Notes: generated by a model not told the origin, from the letters alone. Shown: positions 37,220 to 46,899, numbered from the stretch's first letter. The stretch is DNA of 64,000 nt from OCS155 cluster bacterium AG-422-J23 (GCA_003213625.1 QCMT01000001.1:256001-320000); one strand, 5' to 3'. Numbers and translations are program-made.

Positions 37220-38866
37220 TTATACTAGTGCAGCAATAATTAATTTTAAGAAATTAATATTTGAATTATTTATTTGATAGTATGTCAAATTCCTAAATAA
37301 TCTTCTTGCCTTTTTGTTAGTAACGAACCAAGGCGGATCAATGATTCTAGATATTCTAAATTTTGTATTAACAACACCTTTTAATGGAGATTCAAAAAGC
37401 ATTGAATTATGAACTACTGATTGACCACTTTGTATGTCATTATCTCTATTACCAGGAAAACCTCCCCAAGGAAGTTGAGGTATTATATAACCAATTGCTG
37501 CCCATTCATTGATAGCGACTGTACCATAGTTCAATTTGTTAATATACAAATTAGTAATATGTTTATTAAATTTTCTATTGTGATCTTTTATAATTACTGA
37601 TACACCGAGATTTCCCCAAAGCTCATCATTGCAATAAACAATAGCTTTCTTTGCGAAATCTTCAATATTTGTGTAATCAATTTTTTTAAAATATATGGTG
37701 GAAGACCAAACTTCATCTATTTCGAATTTACTATAGGCTTTAATCTCACGTGTTAAATGAGGAGTAACACAACTCAATGCGTTAACCCTTTCATATCCTT
37801 TATCTTTCTCAAGTTTTTCTAGACGTTCAATACTTTCTGGATAATAAGCTTTACGTTCTTTTGCCTTGCTCATGTAATGTTTTACAAATTTTATTAAAGT
37901 ATCGGTTTGTCCCCATCCATCTGGTAAGACAACAACCTGTGCAGCTATACAATTGAAACCATTGTTATTTAATTTAGCTGTAACGATTTTTCTTGCTTGG
38001 TACTTAATATCTGAAGTTGACCATTTACCTGGATGAATAATAATTGGAGTTACATTGCCAAGTTCTGATGTAATAGGTTTGTTGTTTATTTTTGAAAGAG
38101 ATTTAGATTTTCTTTCTTTATCTGAAAGTTCTCTACCATATACAATATCTTCAAATGTTTTGTCTGAACCAGTTAAGTGTATGTGATTTATGCCTGGATG
38201 GGTAGCCATATATTTTGATTCGTCAATATTACCTGTCGTAACAATAATGTATCCACGTTCAATAAAGTTTTGAAATACTTTTTCAAATACAGGTTTTAAA
38301 TATTCATTTACTGGGTTTAGCTTAAGCAAAATTACAGATTTTCTAGTTATCAGATGATAAAGGACATCTAAATAAGGAATAGAAGAAAAATTTCCTGCAC
38401 CCAAAACTAAAGTTATGGAAGGGTCGATATCATATCTTTTTGAAAATCCTCTGTATTTATTAATATCATCAAATGACATGGATTTATTAAAAATAACTTT
38501 CGCATCTATAAAAGGAAAAGTAATTCGCTCCGTAAAATTGTTTGGGAACACTTTATAACTATTTTCTTCACTGTTGTATTTTTTTTCAGCTAAGTCATCA
38601 TCATTGGTGAGGCTTTTTATATAATATTGAGTTGCTAATACTGAGGCAAAAGGACCACCTAACCACTCTTCACCTTCTGCAGGAGTTTTTGTTGTTCCTT
38701 TGTTGTCAGAACAAATAGTTGCCCAGAAAAATGAAACTTCTTTAATATTCGATATAGTTTCTTCCAGCATCGATGCCAATTGAACATTACTGATTGAATT
38801 ATATTCTTTTGACTTTGTCCTTAATGTGGTAATAAATCGATCTATATCTAACTTTGTAAGGGACAT
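37220..38866 (-). CDS. Aldehyde dehydrogenase family protein
   Basis: 548 residues, longer than the usual 480-500. The Rossmann and catalytic parts are recognisable: NHIHLTGSDKTFED near 225-238, the catalytic-region Glu in TSELGNVTPIII near 265-276, and the nucleophile Cys in NNNGFNCIAAQVV near 293-305. PWGGFPGNRDNDIQSGQ near the end corresponds to the family PFGG stretch. The subfamily is not one I can name and the substrate is unknown. It lies 9 bases after gcvPB, suggesting cotranscription with the glycine cleavage genes. Confidence 0.85.
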   Translation of the reverse strand: MSLTKLDIDRFITTLRTKSKEYNSISNVQLASMLEETISNIKEVSFFWATICSDNKGTTKTPAEGEEWLGGPFASVLATQYYIKSLTNDDDLAEKKYNSEENSYKVFPNNFTERITFPFIDAKVIFNKSMSFDDINKYRGFSKRYDIDPSITLVLGAGNFSSIPYLDVLYHLITRKSVILLKLNPVNEYLKPVFEKVFQNFIERGYIIVTTGNIDESKYMATHPGINHIHLTGSDKTFEDIVYGRELSDKERKSKSLSKINNKPITSELGNVTPIIIHPGKWSTSDIKYQARKIVTAKLNNNGFNCIAAQVVVLPDGWGQTDTLIKFVKHYMSKAKERKAYYPESIERLEKLEKDKGYERVNALSCVTPHLTREIKAYSKFEIDEVWSSTIYFKKIDYTNIEDFAKKAIVYCNDELWGNLGVSVIIKDHNRKFNKHITNLYINKLNYGTVAINEWAAIGYIIPQLPWGGFPGNRDNDIQSGQSVVHNSMLFESPLKGVVNTKFRISRIIDPPWFVTNKKARRLFRNLTYYQINNSNINFLKLIIAALV

Positions 38867-38875
38867 ACTTACATA

Positions 38876-40381
38876 TTATTCAGTTATTTCAAGAAGTTCA
38901 AAGTCTCCCCAATTAACTGTCAAATACTTTGCAGGAATAAGCTCATTAGGTCTACCAACTGGAAGGTTTTTCGGATAATCTTCAAGCACGGTGTCATCTT
39001 TTTGTAGATCATCAACTATTAGCTTAAGATTTTCTGCCAGATCGTCTAATGTTTCTTTTGATTGAGTTTCTGTTGGCTCGAACATCAAAGCTTCTTCAAC
39101 TATCAAAGGAAAATAAATTGTCGGTGAGTGAAAGCCTTTATCAAGTAAAGCTTTTCCAACATCATAAGCTTTAATCTTATGTGATTTTTTTAGATCTCTT
39201 ACAGAAGCTACGAACTCATGCATACATGGTTCATCATATGCAAGAGGAATAATTTGAGAAACCTTTGAACTTAAGTATCGAGCATTTAAAACCGCATAAG
39301 CACCGAGTTTATCTAGACCTTCTTTACCGAGTAATTTCATATAGACTAATGCTCTCAAAGTAACTAAAAAGTTTCCATGATATCCGTGCATTCTCCCGAT
39401 ACTGTTTTCTGGATGATACCAGTTATATTTACGATCTTTATTCTCTGCTATAGGTCCTGGTAAGAATTCTCTTAAAAAACTTTTTACAGCTACGGGTCCT
39501 GAACCAGGTCCACCACCTCCGTGAGGTGTGGCAAATGTCTTATGTAAATTTGAATGAACTATATCAAAGCCCATGTCACCAGGTCTCGATGCCCCAACTA
39601 TTGCATTAAGGTTCGCACCATCGTAATATAAAAGACCACCAGCATTATGAATTATTTGTGAAATTGTTAAAATTTCCTCTTCAAATAACCCACCAGTATT
39701 TGGATTCGTTAGCATTAATCCAGCCGTATTGTCATTCACAATTTCTTTTAATTTTTCAATATTTACCATACCGCGAGAATCTGTTTCAACTTCTACAACT
39801 GTAAATCCAGCCATTCTTGCTGAAGCTGGATTAGTTCCATGTGCAGAATCCGGAACAATAATTTCAGTTTTGTGATTCATATTGTTTACTTCTAAATATT
39901 TTTTGATTATTAATAACCCTGTTAGTTCACCAGAAGCACCAGCAGGTGGTTGAAAACTAGCATCATCCATACCAGTAATTTCACACAAATAGTTTCCAAT
40001 TTCGTAATAAACCTTTAAACAGCCCTGTGTAAATTCTTCAGGCATTGAGGGATGCATATTTGCAAATCTCGAATCAGAGGCAATAGAATCTGCAAACCTT
40101 GGATTATATTTCATCGTACAAGATCCAAGTGGATAAAAACCGAGATCTACAGCAAAGTTCCTATGAGCTAGCCTTGAATAATGCATAACCAAATCATGCT
40201 CAGAGACTTCAGGAAGTCTTGCTTTCTCTTTTTTAAGAGACTCATGATTAATTTTAACTTCAGGTACATCTAACTTTGGAAATTTTGATGCACGACGTCC
40301 AGGACTTGATAGTTCTTTTATAGTAGGTTCAGGCTTACCACCAACTAACGGTAATGAACTCGCGTTTCCTCCACTAACCAT
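38876..40381 (-). CDS. gcvPB: Glycine dehydrogenase (decarboxylating) subunit 2
   Basis: C-terminal half of the split P protein of the glycine cleavage system; PLP enzyme. About 501 residues from the ATG at 40381, which has GGAGG six bases upstream; a TTG two codons earlier is less likely. The PLP lysine lies in HSNLHKTFATPHGGGGPGSGPV near 278-299. QPPAGASGELTGLL near 145-158 and FYPLGSCTMKYNPR near 82-95 are family motifs. It overlaps gcvPA. Confidence 0.95.
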   Translation of the reverse strand: MVSGGNASSLPLVGGKPEPTIKELSSPGRRASKFPKLDVPEVKINHESLKKEKARLPEVSEHDLVMHYSRLAHRNFAVDLGFYPLGSCTMKYNPRFADSIASDSRFANMHPSMPEEFTQGCLKVYYEIGNYLCEITGMDDASFQPPAGASGELTGLLIIKKYLEVNNMNHKTEIIVPDSAHGTNPASARMAGFTVVEVETDSRGMVNIEKLKEIVNDNTAGLMLTNPNTGGLFEEEILTISQIIHNAGGLLYYDGANLNAIVGASRPGDMGFDIVHSNLHKTFATPHGGGGPGSGPVAVKSFLREFLPGPIAENKDRKYNWYHPENSIGRMHGYHGNFLVTLRALVYMKLLGKEGLDKLGAYAVLNARYLSSKVSQIIPLAYDEPCMHEFVASVRDLKKSHKIKAYDVGKALLDKGFHSPTIYFPLIVEEALMFEPTETQSKETLDDLAENLKLIVDDLQKDDTVLEDYPKNLPVGRPNELIPAKYLTVNWGDFELLEITE

Positions 40382-41681
40382 TATCAACCTCCATCAGTGA
40401 TTCTATATAATTATCGATCTCGATTTTTTTGCGTTTTTCTGTTACAGCAACAAGTATGTGCTTGTCATCATATAAAATTCCTGCGAGAAAACCTTTATCA
40501 CCCATTTTTTGAATTACTTCTGCTGCATCAGACTTTACTTCAAGGAGGAACTCTCTCAAACTTGAATCATCATTAGGAATTACATAACCATTTTTTATGA
40601 GCTGTTTTCTCATATAATTAGCTTTTTGAATAGCATGGTATCCCATTTCAAAGATACCCTCAGGCCCAAGCCACGAAAGATGAATTGCTGATCCAATTGC
40701 ATTAAGAGTTTGATTAGTACATATATTAGATGAAGCTTTTTCTCTTCGAATGTCTTGTTCTCTAGCTCTTAAAGTCATAACATAAGATTTATTTCCATCT
40801 TTATCTCTAGACTCACCTATTAATCTTCCCGGAACTAATCGGGCAAATTCTTTCTTTGTAGCAAACCAACCAACTGTTGGACCGCCAAAAGATAGCGGAG
40901 ATCCTAATGATTGTCCCTCCGCTATCATAATGTCAAAACCCATTTGTCCGGGTGTAGTAAGTACTCCCAACATTGAAGGATCAACATAACAAATAGTTAC
41001 AAGACCTTTTTCTTTTGCACGTTCAACAAGTGCAGTTAAATCCTGACATGAACCTTCGTAATGTGGGTAAGAAACTACAAATGCAGCCTGAGATTCATCA
41101 AATTCAAAATTTGTTGGAAATAAAAAGTTATCTAAATCAACATAATCTAAATTGAATTTATTTCTATCAATTAATGTATTGATAACTTCTTTACTGTTTG
41201 GATTTAAACCCGATGATATAACAACTTTATCACGTTTTGTTTTGTTAATTGCAACTGAGATCGCTTCAGCTATAGAGGTTGCACCATCATACAAAGATGC
41301 ATTAGCTAACTCCATATCTGTTAAATCACAGACTAAAGATTGAAATTCAAATAAGACTTGAAGAATCCCTTGAGAAATTTCTGCTTGATATGGAGTATAT
41401 GATGTCATAAATTCAGGTCTCATAGTTAGAGATTTGACTGTTTGTGGAAGATATACGTCGTAATGACCTCCACCAGCAAAACAAACTAATTCTGATTTAT
41501 TACGAGCTGCAATATCATCAAAATAATCAATGGATTCAAGTTCTGATAAGGATTCAGGCAAATCGAGACCATTTTCTAGCAGTAAAGCGTCAGGAATATG
41601 AGTAAATAGATCATCTAATGAATTAATTTTTAACTCATCGAACATCTTTTTTAAATCTAATTCAGAATGTGGTACAAACAT
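40374..41681 (-). CDS. gcvPA: Glycine dehydrogenase (decarboxylating) subunit 1
   Basis: N-terminal half of the split P protein. 435 residues. AGGGHYDVYLPQTVKSL near 68-84, MTSYTPYQAEISQGILQVLFEFQSLVCDLT near 92-122 and NASLYDGATSIAEA near 126-139 are the usual signatures. The downstream REKASSNICTNQTLNA near 309-324 is also conserved. The start overlaps the gcvT stop by one base (TAATG). Together with gcvPB it forms the glycine decarboxylase tetramer. Confidence 0.95.
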   Translation of the reverse strand: MFVPHSELDLKKMFDELKINSLDDLFTHIPDALLLENGLDLPESLSELESIDYFDDIAARNKSELVCFAGGGHYDVYLPQTVKSLTMRPEFMTSYTPYQAEISQGILQVLFEFQSLVCDLTDMELANASLYDGATSIAEAISVAINKTKRDKVVISSGLNPNSKEVINTLIDRNKFNLDYVDLDNFLFPTNFEFDESQAAFVVSYPHYEGSCQDLTALVERAKEKGLVTICYVDPSMLGVLTTPGQMGFDIMIAEGQSLGSPLSFGGPTVGWFATKKEFARLVPGRLIGESRDKDGNKSYVMTLRAREQDIRREKASSNICTNQTLNAIGSAIHLSWLGPEGIFEMGYHAIQKANYMRKQLIKNGYVIPNDDSSLREFLLEVKSDAAEVIQKMGDKGFLAGILYDDKHILVAVTEKRKKIEIDNYIESLMEVDNG

Positions 41682-42700
41682 TAACTTAAAAACCTTTTAT
41701 TAACTATATTGCCTTCTATTAAATTACCACGAATATCAAACTCTATTAAATCGTGAGAGGGCATATTTTCAAATAATATAAAGCCAATACTTTTATTTAA
41801 TACTGGGGAGAAGTTACCAGAAGTAACTAAACCCTTAGTTTCTCCAGCAATGCCAACAGTTTCTGTTCTTGCTATCTTTCTTGAGTTAATTGTAAATTTC
41901 TTTAAAACTTTATGGCTTTCACCCGATAATTGATCATTTATTCTATTTGAACCTAAATACTCATTTTCATTAGTAATTGTCCAATTTAAAGATGCTTCAA
42001 CAGGTGTTATATCTTCTGTCAATTCAAAACCATATAATGGAAGTGAAGCCTCTAGCCTGAGTGTATCTCTGGAACCTAATCCACAAGGTTTTACACCTTT
42101 TTCTGTTAAGAAAGTTAATAATGACTCTGCGTCCTCATTATTAGCCATAATTTCGACTCCATCTTCTCCCGTATAACCTGTTCGAGCGTAAAGAAAGTTT
42201 TCTGTATAATTTGTTGAAAACTTATCTGGAATCTCAAATCTATCTTGAATTAATTCAATAGTATCTGGTCCTTGTACTGCTATGAGAACAGTGTCTGGTG
42301 ATTTATCAATAAACTCGACATTATGTGCAACTAAGTGGGATTTAATCTTCTCTAAGTTAGATGCATTTGGAATCAGTATGATCTTATCATTAAATTTCCA
42401 GAAAATAACATCATCAAGAGCATTGCCATCTGCATTTGTAAAGATAGAATAAAGTGCCTTGTTAGACGGAATATCGACAATTTCAGAACAAATTAATTTT
42501 GATATTTTTTCAATTTCAGTATATTGGATCTCTAAACGACCCATGTGAGATACGTCAAAAAAACCTGATGATGTTCTAACAATATCATGTTCTTTTAAAG
42601 TACCTTCATAGGAAAAAGGCATTGACCAATCACCAAAATCAATAAACTTAGCTTCTTGAGATAGATGATATTTATGTAGTTGAGTAGTTTTTTTATCCAT
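41681..42700 (-). CDS. gcvT: Aminomethyltransferase (glycine cleavage T protein)
   Basis: Transfers the methylene group from aminomethyl-lipoyl GcvH to tetrahydrofolate. 339 residues. SSGFFDVSHMGRLEI near 44-58, ARTGYTGEDGVEIM near 172-185 and CGLGSRDTLRLEASLPLYG near 202-220 (folate-site Asp and Arg) are family motifs. Overlaps gcvH by one base. It is shorter than most homologues by about 20 residues. Confidence 0.95.
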   Translation of the reverse strand: MDKKTTQLHKYHLSQEAKFIDFGDWSMPFSYEGTLKEHDIVRTSSGFFDVSHMGRLEIQYTEIEKISKLICSEIVDIPSNKALYSIFTNADGNALDDVIFWKFNDKIILIPNASNLEKIKSHLVAHNVEFIDKSPDTVLIAVQGPDTIELIQDRFEIPDKFSTNYTENFLYARTGYTGEDGVEIMANNEDAESLLTFLTEKGVKPCGLGSRDTLRLEASLPLYGFELTEDITPVEASLNWTITNENEYLGSNRINDQLSGESHKVLKKFTINSRKIARTETVGIAGETKGLVTSGNFSPVLNKSIGFILFENMPSHDLIEFDIRGNLIEGNIVNKRFLS

Positions 42701-43062
42701 TAAGATACAAAAGTTTCATACTCTTGATAAGACATTCCTGAATCATCAACAGTATTTACTTTTGCTTTAAACATCCACCCATCACCGCATGGATCATTAT
42801 TGATGGTCTCAGGCTCAGTTTCAAGTTGTGAGTTTACAGCTGTAATTGTGCAATCCATCGGTGCATATGCATCTGCAACAGTTTTAGTAGCTTCAACTTC
42901 AACTACTGCTGCACCCTTTTCAAACTCTTGTCCCACTTCAGGCAATGTTACATAAACAATATCCCCTAACTCGTTTTGAGCAAAATCGGATATACCCACT
43001 GTAATTTCGTCATCTTTCATGAGATACCACTCATGAGTTTCTAAATATTTTATATCTGACAT
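42700..43062 (-). CDS. gcvH: Glycine cleavage system H protein
   Basis: Lipoyl carrier that shuttles the aminomethyl group between P, T and L proteins. 120 residues. The lipoyl lysine is in VEATKTVADAYAP near residues 55-67, and HEWYLMKDDEITVGISDFAQNELGDIVYVTLPEVG (key parts HEW near 10 and GISDFAQ near 24) is the family N-terminus. Lipoate ligase/synthase and the L protein are not in the window. Six bases after the SDR gene. Confidence 0.96.
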   Translation of the reverse strand: MSDIKYLETHEWYLMKDDEITVGISDFAQNELGDIVYVTLPEVGQEFEKGAAVVEVEATKTVADAYAPMDCTITAVNSQLETEPETINNDPCGDGWMFKAKVNTVDDSGMSYQEYETFVS

Positions 43063-43068
43063 ATTCTC

Positions 43069-43782
43069 CTATCTCGGCTTAACCGTTGATAGACCCCCAT
43101 CAACATGTATAGTCTGACCAGTAACCCATTTTGAGTCTTTTGATAACAACCATTTTACAACAGGAAGTATATCATTAAAATCTCCAATTTTTTGTATTGG
43201 ATACATTGATTTTGATAATTCTCTGGCTTGTTCTGTTGATAGTAATCGTTGACTCATATTTGTATCCATAAGTCCTGGTGCTATTACATTTACTCGAAGA
43301 TTATCTTTTGCATAAGAAGCAGCGGCTGATCTTGCCATACCTTCTAATCCAGCTTTAGCAGCTGCAATAGCTTCGTGATTAGAAAGTCCTTTAGTGCCTG
43401 CAACAGATGAGAAAAAAATAGCAGATCCATTCTTCATACGCCTAGCAAAAGAGCTTAAGAGATAGTAACTTGAAAAAAGATTTACTCTAAGAACTTCTTC
43501 AAACTCTTCAGTCTTAGTTCCGTGTAAAGGTTTTATCAAAATTGAACCTATGCAATTTACAAGACCTTTAATTTCTTTATCATCAGGAATTATTTTAGAA
43601 AATTCACGCTGTTCTATGGTATTAGTTAAGTCAATAAGTGAATACTGGGCATCAATTTCTTTACTTAATGCAGAAAGTTTTTCTTCATCTCTTCCAATTA
43701 AATGCACTTCGTTCTCTTTGGCTAATTCTTTTGAAATAGCACTACCTACGACTCCTGTAGCTCCGGCAATGATATAGACCAT
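43069..43782 (-). CDS. Short-chain dehydrogenase/reductase without the catalytic tyrosine
   Basis: 237 residues. The Rossmann motif GATGVVGSAIS at 7-17, NCIGS near 76-80 and VIAPGLMDTNMS near 166-177 identify an SDR. The catalytic Ser is in FSSVAG (125-126) and the Lys is K143 in AAAKAG, but the residue four before it, normally Tyr, is Ile139 (HEAIAAAK). I recall a group of SDRs sharing this HEAIAAAK sequence, so it is probably a family trait rather than damage. Heads the glycine cleavage operon; a TAAACT box lies 7 nt before the ATG. Role not known. Confidence 0.85.
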   Translation of the reverse strand: MVYIIAGATGVVGSAISKELAKENEVHLIGRDEEKLSALSKEIDAQYSLIDLTNTIEQREFSKIIPDDKEIKGLVNCIGSILIKPLHGTKTEEFEEVLRVNLFSSYYLLSSFARRMKNGSAIFFSSVAGTKGLSNHEAIAAAKAGLEGMARSAAASYAKDNLRVNVIAPGLMDTNMSQRLLSTEQARELSKSMYPIQKIGDFNDILPVVKWLLSKDSKWVTGQTIHVDGGLSTVKPR

Positions 43783-43789
43783 GATTTAT

Positions 43790-43795
43790 AGTTTA
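43790..43795 (-). promoter_or_regulatory. -10 box for the SDR-gcv operon
   Basis: TAAACT on the minus strand, followed by 7 nt and the ATG of the SDR gene. The spacing puts the expected transcript start at or within one base of the start codon. No clear -35 is seen. Confidence 0.45.
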
Positions 43796-43803
43796 AAAGA
43801 TAA

Positions 43804-45075
43804 TTAATTAATAGATAAAATGTTTGAGGATGAAATATTACCAAACCAAGATGCTGATTTATGAGGTATTCGTTCATATGTTTCCTTATTAACCTCTACT
43901 AAACCAAAGTTCATTTGATACCCAAGGTCCCATTCAAAATTATCTAACAATGACCAATACAGATATCCAATTACATTATTATGTTCGGCTTGAAATCTAT
44001 GCACATCCTTTAATACAGTTGTTACAAACTCGATTCTCTCATCATCATTGTCTGTTGCTATTCCATTTTCAGTAATAAAAATTTCTTTATCAGGAAATAT
44101 ATTATTTAATCTCCTTAAGTTATATAGCACTGCTTCTGGTCTATATTCATACCCCATTTTTGTTGTACGGGTTTCGCTTGTTATTGCACCATTTCTTCCT
44201 GCAAATATTTGAATAATACGAGGTAATATAAATTTTCTTATAAATCCAATATTTAAAAGTAACGAATTAAAGATCTTTAAAAAAATATTTTTTGGATATC
44301 TTACGATTGTATATGTTTGTAATCCTATAAAGTCATCATCTATTGAAGCATCTAAAAATTTATCCTCAAGATGATACTTCAAATATTCCTTTAACTTATT
44401 ATTATCATCATCTTCCCATTCTTGTAAAGCGTGAGTCATGCCAACTTTTGCATTTTGATTATATTTTTTGATTGTCTTTAATGCCTTTTTGTGAGCAGAC
44501 ATAATATTCTCTGATGCTTGTATGAATTTTGTTTCATTAGCTATACCTGGTGGGAATTTATTAGTTGAAAAATATCCAAAGAAGGCAAATATTCCTGGTT
44601 CATTAATTGTATTAAAAAATTCAATTTCATTTGGTAAGTTCTGCATTAATTTCTGAACATAACTATCAAAATAATTATCTGCATTTGGGTTGAGCCAAGA
44701 ATCCTTTTTATATAACCATTCAGGAGTGGTGAAATGGTGAAAAGTAATTATAGGAGTAATGTCGTTAGCAATTAATTTTTTTGCTTTTTCTACGTAATGA
44801 TTAATTGCATCAGTATCGTAAATTCCTTCTGTAGGCTCAACCCTGCTCCATTCTATTGAGAATCTAAAAGCTTTTATACCAAGTTCTTTAAGTAGCTCAA
44901 TATCTTGATCTAACAATTCATAATGTTTACATGCTTCATTACATGGTTCTACACAAACAGAGTTAGATTTATTTTCCCAAATAGTCCAATCATTATTGTA
45001 AATTCCACCCTCGACCTGATATGATGCTACAGCTGTACCAAAGAGAAATTTGTTTGGAAATTTTAGTTCATTCAT
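43804..45075 (-). CDS. Glycoside hydrolase family 1 (beta-glucosidase-like)
   Basis: 423 residues, a little shorter than the usual 440-480. FLFGTAVASYQVEG near 11-24 is the family N-terminus. The acid/base Glu is in FNTINEPGIF near 155-164 and the nucleophile Glu in IFITENGIA near 330-338. YLYWSLLDNFEWDLGYQMNFGLV near 375-397 is also typical. No signal peptide, so it is cytoplasmic and would need an imported disaccharide or glycoside. The start overlaps the DoxX-family stop by 8 bases; glpK lies one gene upstream. Confidence 0.93.
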   Translation of the reverse strand: MNELKFPNKFLFGTAVASYQVEGGIYNNDWTIWENKSNSVCVEPCNEACKHYELLDQDIELLKELGIKAFRFSIEWSRVEPTEGIYDTDAINHYVEKAKKLIANDITPIITFHHFTTPEWLYKKDSWLNPNADNYFDSYVQKLMQNLPNEIEFFNTINEPGIFAFFGYFSTNKFPPGIANETKFIQASENIMSAHKKALKTIKKYNQNAKVGMTHALQEWEDDDNNKLKEYLKYHLEDKFLDASIDDDFIGLQTYTIVRYPKNIFLKIFNSLLLNIGFIRKFILPRIIQIFAGRNGAITSETRTTKMGYEYRPEAVLYNLRRLNNIFPDKEIFITENGIATDNDDERIEFVTTVLKDVHRFQAEHNNVIGYLYWSLLDNFEWDLGYQMNFGLVEVNKETYERIPHKSASWFGNISSSNILSIN

Positions 45076-45433
45076 ATAAATAGATAATATAGGCTATTCC
45101 AATATAGAAAAGCTGCAAAAGCATTCTTAAGAAATGTTGATAATTTGAAAAATAGCGATTTCCATAAGGTAGATCATTTATCCATACATTTAAATTACCA
45201 ATATAAATAACAACAAGGAAAACTATCATCAAAATAGCAGCCTCTTTTCTGAATCTTGTAAAAAAGAACAATGGGAGAATTATTTCGATTACACCTGTTG
45301 CTAAATGAACAAAACGTGGGAATGGAATAAAATCAGGTACAATTTTGTCGTAAAAAATGGGATTTATAAAATGGTTTATCCCAGCAATAACGAAAAATCC
45401 AACATAACCAAGCGTGATAAACTTTATAACCAA
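45068..45433 (-). CDS. DoxX-family small membrane protein
   Basis: 121 residues, four transmembrane helices (about 4-20, 45-60, 67-85, 98-118). The pattern GINHFINPIFYDKIVPDFIP near 18-37 and LATGVIEIILPLFFFTRFRKEAA near 44-66 is typical of DoxX-like proteins of uncertain function. Starts with TTG overlapping the glpK stop by 10 bases, so it is cotranslated with glpK and the GH1 gene. Confidence 0.8.
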   Translation of the reverse strand: MVIKFITLGYVGFFVIAGINHFINPIFYDKIVPDFIPFPRFVHLATGVIEIILPLFFFTRFRKEAAILMIVFLVVIYIGNLNVWINDLPYGNRYFSNYQHFLRMLLQLFYIGIAYIIYLYE

Positions 45434-46887
45434 TTTTTTGCTTTTTTAATTGCTTTATACCAAGATTCAAGAGAGTTAATTCTTATCTCATTACTCATAT
45501 TAGGATTCCAAGTCTTTGATGACGTAATATAATTTCCCATTGATGAAAGTGGCAAATCCATGACATAAAGATAACTTGCCACACCAACTCCAAGAGCAGT
45601 TATTTCATTAATTTCCTGTGAATGAATAGATTTATCCAGTAAATCTGATTGAAACTGCATTAATAAATTGTTTGCAACCATTCCCCCATCTACTTTGAGA
45701 CTTTCAAAATCAGTATCAAGATCTTTTTCCATACTTTCAAGCAACTCGTATGTTTGGAATGCAACAGATTCAAGTACCGCTCTTGCCATGTGTGACTTAT
45801 TTGAAAATCTTGTTAACCCAAATAAAGAACCTCTTGCTGTTTCGTCCCAATGAGGAGAAAATAATCCAGAGAAAGCAGGTACAAAATATACATCACCGTT
45901 ATCTTTCTCCAGCATCGCTAATGATTCAATATCTTCACTTTTATCGATAATATTTAGATTATCTCTTAACCATTGGACTGCAGCACCAGCAATTGGAACT
46001 GACCCTTCCAAAGCAAACATTGGATCTTCTCCTTCTTTTTGGTAAGCAATAGTTGTTAACAATCCATTGTTTGATTTAACAATATCTTTTCCTGTGTTTG
46101 TGAGTGCAAAACAACCCGTACCATATGTATTTTTAACATCACCTTTGTTAATACAGTTTTGTCCAAATAATGCAGCTTGTTGATCTCCTAAAATGGCAGT
46201 AACAGGAACACCAGGTATTATCTCCTTCATCTCTCCAAAGTTTGAGAAAGATGGTTTTACCTGTGGTAAAGAGTTGATAGGTATATCTAATTTTTCCAGT
46301 AGATCACTGCACCATTCCATATCATATAAGTCATATAGAAGAGTTCTGGATGCGTTTGTTACATCAGTATAGAAATTTCCGGTTAAATTATAAATCAACC
46401 AACTATCAATCGTTCCAAAACAAACATCATCTTCTAAAGAATTTTTAATATTAGGAACATTGCGTATAAGCCATAAAATCTTAGATAAAGAAAAATAAGT
46501 AGCAATAGGTAGTCCGGTTTTTTCAAAAAGACTTGAAAGACTCTCGTCAGCAATTAATTCATCACAGATATCCTGTGTTCGTGTATCTTGCCAAACGATA
46601 GCGTTATAAAGGGGTTTACCAGTAGATTTACTCCAAGCAACAGTAGTTTCTCGTTGATTTGTTATACCAATACTTTTAATACTCTCTATCTCTGTATCCT
46701 TTATGACATATTGAATGCAAGTTTTTACTGTTTCTAATATTTCATTAGCATCGTGTTCAACTGATTTATTATCTGGAAAGATCTGTTTAAATTCAACTTG
46801 ATGAGTTCCCTTTATGCCACCATCTTGATCAAACAAGATACACCGTGTACTGGTTGTTCCTTGATCAATTGATAAAAAATAATCCAT
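45424..46887 (-). CDS. glpK: Glycerol kinase
   Basis: 487-residue FGGY kinase. SIDQGTTSTRCILFDQDG near 5-22 is the ATP site, ITNQRETTVAWSKSTGKPLYNAIVWQDTRT near 75-105 is the glycerol site, and SVPIAGAAVQWLRDNL and VDGGMVANNLLMQFQ in the C-terminal half complete the family profile. Makes glycerol 3-phosphate for phospholipid synthesis or catabolism. Its own -10 box TATTAT is 6 nt before the ATG. First of a glpK-DoxX-GH1 operon; no glycerol facilitator or GlpD is nearby. Confidence 0.96.
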   Translation of the reverse strand: MDYFLSIDQGTTSTRCILFDQDGGIKGTHQVEFKQIFPDNKSVEHDANEILETVKTCIQYVIKDTEIESIKSIGITNQRETTVAWSKSTGKPLYNAIVWQDTRTQDICDELIADESLSSLFEKTGLPIATYFSLSKILWLIRNVPNIKNSLEDDVCFGTIDSWLIYNLTGNFYTDVTNASRTLLYDLYDMEWCSDLLEKLDIPINSLPQVKPSFSNFGEMKEIIPGVPVTAILGDQQAALFGQNCINKGDVKNTYGTGCFALTNTGKDIVKSNNGLLTTIAYQKEGEDPMFALEGSVPIAGAAVQWLRDNLNIIDKSEDIESLAMLEKDNGDVYFVPAFSGLFSPHWDETARGSLFGLTRFSNKSHMARAVLESVAFQTYELLESMEKDLDTDFESLKVDGGMVANNLLMQFQSDLLDKSIHSQEINEITALGVGVASYLYVMDLPLSSMGNYITSSKTWNPNMSNEIRINSLESWYKAIKKAKNWL

Positions 46888-46893
46888 AATTAA

Positions 46894-46899
46894 ATAATA
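46894..46899 (-). promoter_or_regulatory. -10 box TATTAT for glpK, leaderless spacing
   Basis: TATTAT on the minus strand followed by exactly 6 nt and ATG. It lies in the 21-base gap behind the preceding gene. No Shine-Dalgarno sequence is present between it and the start codon, consistent with a leaderless mRNA. Confidence 0.55.

Noticed and set aside
43783-43803. Glycine riboswitch ahead of the glycine cleavage operon
   Set aside because: Only 21 bases separate the operon from the neighbouring gene and the message appears leaderless, so there is no room for the aptamers.
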